A stretch of 64,000 bases of DNA, taken from NCBI GenBank assembly GCA_030323305.1, contig CP106741.1:3216001-3280000 (forward strand). The letters are read 5' to 3'. The stretch's first letter is position 1. Each line of letters starts with the position of its first letter. A program made the translations under genes and the position numbers. The DNA is from Paenibacillus sp. CC-CFT747. GTDB taxonomy: Bacteria > Bacillota > Bacilli > Paenibacillales > NBRC-103111. The notes under the pieces are model-generated. The model had not been told where the DNA came from and did not search any database. It saw nothing but the letters and a program-made list of their open reading frames with translations. This document shows, one piece after another, positions 58,577 to 64,000 of the stretch.

Positions 58577-58592
58577 GTTCTGTATAAAGAAC
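58577..58592. promoter_or_regulatory. SinR-type operator (site 12), downstream partner of site 11
   Basis: GTTCTGTATAAAGAAC, 114 bp after site 11, and again exactly 8 nt after a run of T residues. Confidence 0.8.
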
Positions 58593-58610
58593 ACAATCCA
58601 GCATACCAAA

Positions 58611-58733
58611 TCTTTCGGTGATGTCTCCTAGCCGTTATCCAAGGAGTCACTCGGCCATGCTGTGGGCTTTCGGGCCTTAGACGCGAGTCGTCGGTAGTGT
58701 GGTGTGAGGATGGGTTCAATGCCCTTGTTCTAT
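58611..58733 (+). ncRNA. Candidate EAR (epsC RNA) processive antitermination element
   Basis: A GC-rich, non-coding, strongly structured leader of about 120 nt lies directly upstream of the epsC-like gene, where B. subtilis has the EAR element (between epsB and epsC). GTGA..CTCCT (58618-58629) pairs with AGGAG-TCAC (58642-58650), and the loop sequence GCCG (58631-58634) can pair with CGGC (58652-58655) to make a pseudoknot; further short hairpins follow (GACG/CGTC at 58680-58692, GGG/CCC at 58712-58723). I judge by location and fold potential, not by a covariance model. Confidence 0.5.
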
Positions 58734-58784
58734 AAAGTTCTTGATTATGGGTTTTGCCATGGGAAACCCATAATCAAGAACTTT
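58734..58784. repeat. Perfect 21-bp inverted repeat before the epsC-like gene
   Basis: Arms 58734-58754 and 58764-58784 are exact reverse complements around a 9-nt loop (TGCCATGGG). The arms contain GTTCTT and AAGAAC half-sites. No proper T tract follows. Confidence 0.8.
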
Positions 58785-58819
58785 AATGATTATTTTCACT
58801 AGATGAAAGGGTGAGCTTC

Positions 58820-60651
58820 TTGACTTACCGCCAACGATTCTCGCTGTTGATCCTGCTCGATTCAACCATTGTCCTGACTGCCATTTTCTTCAGCCGTTTC
58901 CTCGTCAATGCTACGTTTAACGTCATCACGCTGCCGGTCGTCGTCAGTTCTATCGTTCTTTTGCTCAGTCATCATTATTTTTCCTTTATTTACAAGCTGT
59001 ACAAAAAAGCCTGGGAATATGCAAGCGTCGGAGAACTTCTGACGATTTTCAAGGCCGTCACGTTCTCCATTCTGATCACCGCTACCGTTCAGCTGCTCGT
59101 GGTGCATGAAGCGTTCTTCCGGCTGCTTGCGGTCACTTGGATGATCCACATGCTGTTGATTGGGGGCTCCCGGTTCTGCTGGAGGGTGATCCGCGACACG
59201 TACACGAAGCAAGACCCGCACATGAAACGGACGATGATCATCGGGGCGGGCGCGGCCGGCACCATGGTGGCCCGCCATCTGGTCCGCAACCAAGATTCAA
59301 GGCTGCTTCCCGTGGCCTTCATCGATGATAATGCCAAGAAGCACAATCTCGATATTATGGGGATTCCTGTTATCGGGGAGTGGAGTGCATTGAGAAGGCG
59401 GTCGAGGAATGGAACATCGATCATATCGTGATCGCCATTCCGTCGCTGAGCCGCAAAGACTTATCCGCGATTTCCCAGGAGTGCGCCAAGACGGCCGCCA
59501 AAACGCAAATCCTTCCCATGCTCGAGGATCTCATGACGGGTAAGATTTCCGTCAACCAGTTCCGGGACGTTCAGGTTGAAGATCTTCTTGGTCGCGAGCC
59601 GGTGGAACTCGATATTAACGGAATTTCGGAGTCGATAACTGGCAAGGTGGTTCTCGTTACGGGAGCCGGCGGTTCGATCGGGTCGGAAATTTGCCGGCAG
59701 GTGGCCAAGTTCAAGCCTGAGAAGATGATTCTGCTGGGTCACGGCGAGAACAGTATTTACTCCATCGAGATGGAGCTGAAAGACCTGTACGCCGGAACCC
59801 GGATTGAATTCATTACCGAGATCGCCGATATCCAGGATGCCAAGCGGATGATGGGGGTTATGAGTGCGCACCGTCCCCATGTCGTCTATCATGCCGCAGC
59901 TCACAAGCATGTACCGCTTATGGAACGGAATCCGGATGAAGCTATCCGCAACAATGTAATGGGAACGATGAACGTAGCCCAGGCGGCCAGCCGATGCGGT
60001 GTCACGACCTTCGTCATGATCTCTACCGACAAGGCCGTTAACCCGACGAGCGTCATGGGGGCGACCAAACGTCTCGCCGAGATGATGATCCAGCATATGG
60101 ACAAGGTAAGCGCGACCCGGTTCGTCGCCGTGCGCTTCGGCAATGTGCTGGGAAGCCGGGGCAGCGTCATCCCCCGCTTCAAGCAGCAGATTGAGCGGGG
60201 AGGTCCTGTATCGGTCACGCACCCGGACATGGTCCGGTATTTCATGACCATCCCGGAAGCCTCCCGGCTTGTCATCCAGGCTGGCTCGCTGGCTCGTGGA
60301 GGGGAGATTTTTGTCCTGGACATGGGAGAGCCCGTCAAGATCGTCGATCTGGCTAAGAACCTTATCCTGCTCTCCGGAAACTCGGTGGAGGAAATTGGAA
60401 TTGAGTTTACCGGGATCCGCCCCGGCGAGAAGCTGTTCGAGGAGCTGCTGAAGGCGGACGAGGTACATGACAAGCAGGTTTACCCCAAAATTTACATCGG
60501 CAAAACCGCCAAGCTGTACATAGACGAGATTGAGGAGATTCTCTCGACCTACCCGTCGCTCGATAAAGCTGCGCTGAGAACCCGGCTGCTCGACCTGGCG
60601 AACAACCGCGTGAAGCCGGCCCCCAACCGAAACCGATGCCTATCGGCCTAG
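58820..60651 (+). CDS. epsC: EpsC-like membrane UDP-sugar 4,6-dehydratase (one frameshift)
   Basis: A FlaA1/CapD-family nucleotide-sugar dehydratase of about 611 residues with four N-terminal membrane helices, a first Rossmann domain ([20 protein letters not shown]) and the catalytic SDR domain ([56 protein letters not shown] with Met in place of the usual Tyr, as in the EpsC/PglF group). Makes a 4-keto-6-deoxy sugar precursor for the EPS. A missing G at about 59377 breaks it. TTG 58820 is chosen over GTG 58811 because AAAGGGTGAG then sits at correct spacing. Confidence 0.87.
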
Positions 60652-60667
60652 AAGGAGTGTTGACCGT

Positions 60668-61546
60668 ATGAAAGTGAGAAAAGCCATTATTCCGGCGGCC
60701 GGGCTCGGTACCCGTTTCCTTCCGGCCACGAAAGCGATGCCTAAGGAAATGCTGCCGATCGTTGACAAGCCGACCATTCAGTACATTGTGGAAGAAGCCA
60801 TTGAATCGGGAATAGAAGACATTATCATCGTGACGGGGAAAGGCAAGCGGGCGATTGAGGATCATTTCGACAGCTCCTTCGAGCTCGAGCATAATCTGCT
60901 CGAGAAAGGCAAGCTAGACCTGCTGAATGCCGTCCAGGAGTCCTCCACCATGGCGGATATCCATTATATCCGACAAAAGGAACCTAGAGGGCTAGGGCAT
61001 GCGATCTGGTGCGCCCGCAAATTCATCGGCAATGAGCCGTTCGCCATTCTGCTTGGAGACGACATCGTTCATGCCGAGAAGCCCTGCCTGAAGCAGATGA
61101 TCGAGCAGTTCGACCGCTTCGAGTCCTCCGTCGTGGGTGTTCAGCCTGTTTCCGATGAAGAGGTTTCCCGTTACGGGATTGTCGATGGAACGGAGATCGA
61201 GAAAGGGCTGCACAGCATTCGTCATTTGGTGGAGAAGCCGGCCAAAGGCGAAGCTCCTTCTAACCTGGCCATTCTCGGCCGATATATTCTGACCCCGGCT
61301 ATCTTCGATATTCTCGGCAGCCAGAAACCTGGCGCGGGTGGAGAAATTCAGCTGACCGACGGCATTGCTGAGCTGAACCGGCACGAAGCGGTCTATGCGT
61401 ATGAGTTCCAAGGAACCCGGTACGATGTAGGGGAGAAGATGGGCTTTATCCAGACGACTCTGGAATATGCGTTAAGGCGCGAGGATTTGCGGTACGGCCT
61501 GCTGGACTATTTGTCCAAGGTTGTAGAGAAGGAATTGATCCGCTAG
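60668..61546 (+). CDS. galU: UTP-glucose-1-phosphate uridylyltransferase
   Basis: A 292-residue enzyme forming UDP-glucose from UTP and glucose-1-phosphate, a donor for EPS glucosyl and derived sugars. The N-terminal nucleotide-binding region [20 protein letters not shown] and [19 protein letters not shown] are diagnostic; ILLGDDIVH and [11 protein letters not shown] complete the site. Ribosome-binding site AAGGAGTG. Runs directly into the next gene. Confidence 0.95.
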   Translation: MKVRKAIIPAAGLGTRFLPATKAMPKEMLPIVDKPTIQYIVEEAIESGIEDIIIVTGKGKRAIEDHFDSSFELEHNLLEKGKLDLLNAVQESSTMADIHYIRQKEPRGLGHAIWCARKFIGNEPFAILLGDDIVHAEKPCLKQMIEQFDRFESSVVGVQPVSDEEVSRYGIVDGTEIEKGLHSIRHLVEKPAKGEAPSNLAILGRYILTPAIFDILGSQKPGAGGEIQLTDGIAELNRHEAVYAYEFQGTRYDVGEKMGFIQTTLEYALRREDLRYGLLDYLSKVVEKELIR

Positions 61547-62719
61547 ATGGCCGGCATGCGCAGAAAGGTTTTGTTTTGTGCGACGGTGGATTATCATTTT
61601 GAGGCCTTCCATCTCCCGTATTTGCAGTGGTTCCGGCAGCAGGGCTGGGAGGTTCACGTGGCCGCCAGCGGTTCCCGGGAGCTTCCCTATGTCGACCGCA
61701 AGTTCGAGCTTCCCGTTCAACGTTCGCCTTTCCGCCGGGAGAACCTCCAGGCCTATACCATGCTGAAAACCATCATAGAGGAGAACGGATACGACCTCGT
61801 TCATGGCCATACGCCGATGGGAGGAGTCCTCGCCCGCTTGGCGGCGCGCGGGGAACGGAAGAAAGGAACCCGCGTGCTGTACACGGCTCACGGGTTCCAC
61901 TTCTGCAAAGGGGCTCCGCTTCTGAATTGGCTCGTCTATTACCCGATCGAGAAATTCCTCTCCTCGTATACCGACTGCCTGATCACCATCAATGAAGAGG
62001 ATCACGCTCTTGCCCGGAGACGGCTCCATGCCGGCCGACTGGAGCATGTCCACGGAGTTGGCGTGGATACGGGGCGCTTCCGCCCGCAGAACGATGTTCA
62101 GAAGCGAGAAGGAAGAAAGCCCTTTGGCTTCCGGCCGGAGGAATTCCTGCTGTTCTATGCAGCCGAATTCAATGGGAACAAAAACCAGGAGCTTCTGATC
62201 CGGGCCATGGCCGCCCTTCATAAGGAAGCACCACAAGCCCGTCTGTTACTGGCAGGAGACGGTCCCTTGAAGGAAGCCTGCCGGGCCACGGCCATCCGCC
62301 TTGGGGTAGCCGACCGGGTGGATTTCCTGGGACACCGCAAGGATATTGACGTGCTGCTTCCCTTGTGTGATGCTGCCGTCGCCTCCAGCCGGCGGGAAGG
62401 GCTGCCGGTCAATATTATGGAGGCGATGGCCTGCGGGCTTCCTCTTGTGGCCAGCGTTAACCGGGGCCATTCCGAACTCGTCGAGGACGGGGTGAACGGC
62501 TTTCTCATTCCGGATGAGGAGGAGCAGCGGTTTGCCTCACGGCTGCTGGAACTGATCCGCTCTCCGGAGCTGTGCCGGCGCATGGGGGAAGAGAATACCA
62601 AAAGAGTTCGACTCTATTCGCTCCGTCAGGTTAAGGAAGAGCTGACCGGTATATACAAGCGTTATTCTTTGGAGGATAAGCATGAAGCCGAAGGTAAGTA
62701 TAGTGGTGCCTATCTATAA
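61547..62719 (+). CDS. epsD: EpsD-like GT4 glycosyltransferase
   Basis: A 390-residue GT4 enzyme whose N-terminus KVLFCATVDYHFEAFHLPYL, then QWFRQQGWEVHVAASG, follows the EpsD pattern of Bacillus eps operons. Donor domain: FYAAEFNGNKNQELLIRAMA and SRREGLPVNIMEAMACGLP. Abuts galU with no gap. The last 38 bp overlap the next gene. Order epsC-galU-epsD-epsE-epsF mirrors the eps operon except for galU. Confidence 0.85.
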   Translation: MAGMRRKVLFCATVDYHFEAFHLPYLQWFRQQGWEVHVAASGSRELPYVDRKFELPVQRSPFRRENLQAYTMLKTIIEENGYDLVHGHTPMGGVLARLAARGERKKGTRVLYTAHGFHFCKGAPLLNWLVYYPIEKFLSSYTDCLITINEEDHALARRRLHAGRLEHVHGVGVDTGRFRPQNDVQKREGRKPFGFRPEEFLLFYAAEFNGNKNQELLIRAMAALHKEAPQARLLLAGDGPLKEACRATAIRLGVADRVDFLGHRKDIDVLLPLCDAAVASSRREGLPVNIMEAMACGLPLVASVNRGHSELVEDGVNGFLIPDEEEQRFASRLLELIRSPELCRRMGEENTKRVRLYSLRQVKEELTGIYKRYSLEDKHEAEGKYSGAYL

Positions 62720-63749
62720 CATGGAGCCTTATCTGGCCCGGTGTCTGGACAGCCTGCTTGCCCAAACGCTGCAGCCGATTGAGATCCTTGCCGTAAACGA
62801 CGGGTCGACGGATTCGACAGGAGCCCTTCTCCGGGAGTATGCCGAAAAGGATCCGCGGATCGTCGTCCTCGAACAGGAGAACGCCGGCGTGTCGTCGGCC
62901 CGAAACCGCGGCATAGAAGCAGCCCAGGGGGACTACATTGGGTTTGTAGACCCGGATGATTGGGTCGATCCCGGTATGTATGCCGAGATGCTTGGGGCTG
63001 CGGTGGGGGAGGCGGCGGATATTGTCATGTGCACCTATACCCGGGAGTTCGGTACCCACAGCAAGGAGAAGATATTCGATCTGCCGGCGAAGGTAACTTA
63101 TGACCGGGAGGAGCTGAGGGAAACGGTAATGAGAAGGCTCGTGGGCCCGCTCAAGGAAGAACTCGCCCAACCCGATTATCTCGATGCTTGGGGGACCGTC
63201 TGGTCGAAGCTATACCGGAGCGATCTTCTTAAGGATAATGGGCTCGCGTTTGTGGATCTCCACTTGGTGGGAACGAACGAGGATTCGCTTTTTAACATCC
63301 ACGCTTTCTATCATGCAGAGAAGTTCGTCATGCTGAACAGGCCGTTCTACCATTATTGGCGGGCCAATGCCTCTTCCGTCACCTCCGGTTATAAGCCGGA
63401 CTTGAAGGAGCAATGGTTCCGTCTGTACGGGATGATCGAAGGCTTCTTGAACGAAAACGGACTTCCCGCTTCCTATTATGAGGCGCTTAACAACCGAATC
63501 TGTCTCAATACGCTCGGACTGGGATTGAATACAGTGGGAGCTGGTAATACAGCAGCCGCCGTGGCCAAAGTCCGCAAGCTGAACGATATTCTGAACGACG
63601 AACGGATCCGGGAGTCTTTCCGGGCGTTCGAAATGGCGTACTGTCCGGCGGTATGGAGAACGTTCTATCTATGTGCAAAGCTCCGGTTCGCGGCTGGCTT
63701 CTACGTCATGCTGGTGACCATGGAAAGGTTACGAAAGATTGTCAAATAG
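62682..63749 (+). CDS. EpsE-position GT2 glycosyltransferase
   Basis: A 355-residue GT2 enzyme with KVSIVVPIYNMEPYLARCLD, AVNDGSTDSTGALL, GFVDPDDW (DxDD metal site) and LVGTNEDSLFNIHAF. It overlaps the previous gene by 38 bp, suggesting translational coupling. In B. subtilis the gene at this position is epsE, whose product is also a flagellar clutch, but this protein is longer and may equal EpsH/EpsJ instead; no symbol given. Confidence 0.85.
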   Translation: MKPKVSIVVPIYNMEPYLARCLDSLLAQTLQPIEILAVNDGSTDSTGALLREYAEKDPRIVVLEQENAGVSSARNRGIEAAQGDYIGFVDPDDWVDPGMYAEMLGAAVGEAADIVMCTYTREFGTHSKEKIFDLPAKVTYDREELRETVMRRLVGPLKEELAQPDYLDAWGTVWSKLYRSDLLKDNGLAFVDLHLVGTNEDSLFNIHAFYHAEKFVMLNRPFYHYWRANASSVTSGYKPDLKEQWFRLYGMIEGFLNENGLPASYYEALNNRICLNTLGLGLNTVGAGNTAAAVAKVRKLNDILNDERIRESFRAFEMAYCPAVWRTFYLCAKLRFAAGFYVMLVTMERLRKIVK

Positions 63750-63761
63750 GAGTGACTTCTT

Positions 63762-64000
63762 CTGAAAACGATACGTGTGCTTCAAGTCGTGACCGTGATG
63801 AACCGGGGCGGTCTGGAAACGATGCTAATGAACTATTACCGTCAGATGGACCGCAGCCGAATCCAATTCGACTTTATGGTTCACCGGGAAGAAAAGGGTC
63901 ATTATGATGACGAGATTATCAGCCTGGGCGGCCGCATCTTCCGAATGCCGGCCATTCGGCCGGGCAGCTACCGGCTATACTTCCAAAAGCTGGATTTGTT
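63762..64000 (+). CDS. epsF: EpsF-like GT4 glycosyltransferase, N-terminal part (cut by window end)
   Basis: Open at the window end. It begins with probable CTG 63762 (AGGAGTGA 6 nt upstream) and reads IRVLQVVTVMNRGGLETMLM, NYYRQMDRSRIQFDFMVHRE, the EpsF pattern of GT4 enzymes. A CTG start is unusual; a sequencing error at the start codon or the GTG at 63774 are alternatives. Follows the GT2 gene by 12 bp. Confidence 0.8.
   Translation, partial: MKTIRVLQVVTVMNRGGLETMLMNYYRQMDRSRIQFDFMVHREEKGHYDDEIISLGGRIFRMPAIRPGSYRLYFQKLDL

Noticed and set aside
26780-58592. Reading the palindrome as a HrcA CIRCE, LexA box or Fur-type site
   Set aside because: CIRCE has a 9-nt spacer and TTAGCACTC arms; LexA boxes of Bacillota are CGAAC-N4-GTTCG; Fur boxes differ. 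GTTCTYT inverted repeat with SinI nearby fits SinR better.
1-64000. CRISPR arrays, insertion sequences, tRNA or rRNA genes
   Set aside because: No regularly spaced repeats, transposase-like proteins, cloverleaf-like sequences or rRNA blocks were seen.

Overview
The window looks like chromosomal DNA of a high-GC member of the Paenibacillaceae. The evidence is the Bacillota primosome gene order (dnaB-dnaI), a YqzM-type peptide, trxA-uvrC, KtrAB under a c-di-AMP (ydaO/yuaA) riboswitch, sdhCAB, SinI and eps-type matrix genes, and a paeninodin-type lasso peptide cluster. No rRNA, tRNA, CRISPR array or transposase was seen. About 38 genes-internal frameshifts occur, and each one I examined is repaired by adding a single base, nearly always to a homopolymer. 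I read these as uncorrected sequencing or assembly deletions and annotate the affected genes as whole CDSs, giving the break positions.

Region 1 (1-26.7 kb) is mostly housekeeping: primosome genes (1-1464), yqzM-like (1605-1745, minus), trxA, uvrC with an unusual Ala/acidic linker, a CPBP protease (minus), ktrB-ktrA-nhaP (6.6-9.9 kb), a LysR regulator divergent from sdhCAB (10.2-14.5 kb), a GHL6-like glycosidase divergent from an AraC regulator, a cation efflux protein, two metallophosphoesterases, a chemoreceptor and a beta-helix protein.

Region 2 (26.8-58.8 kb) is the interesting part. A matrix/exopolysaccharide locus begins with a SinI-like antirepressor (27214), an epsA-like modulator and an epsB-like kinase, and resumes at 58.8 kb with epsC-, galU-, epsD-, epsE- and epsF-like genes. 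About 30 kb lies between epsB and epsC. It contains a first RiPP-like operon (candidate precursor at 32165, HPr-kinase-like protein, PqqD, S26-type peptidase, ABC exporter, nucleotidyltransferase) with no lasso cyclase or B2 protease, and then a complete paeninodin-type lasso operon (C, A, kinase, B1, B2, nucleotidyltransferase, ABC exporter; 37031-43965). Next come a glycosyltransferase/pyruvyltransferase/acetyltransferase/flippase block (44.2-55.8 kb, partly very AT-rich), a secreted beta-helix protein and an orphan 54-residue protein.

One 16-bp palindrome, GTTCTTTATAAAGAAC and close variants, occurs at least eleven times, always in front of transcription units of this locus and often exactly within or next to sigma-A promoters. 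It matches the inverted-repeat form of the SinR recognition sequence (GTTCTYT) known from Bacillus subtilis. Together with the SinI-like gene this suggests that exopolysaccharide, lasso peptide and the second RiPP-like system form one SinR/SinI-type biofilm regulon. A structured leader just upstream of epsC is a candidate EAR (epsC RNA) antitermination element, the position it holds in B. subtilis. The window ends inside an epsF-like glycosyltransferase.
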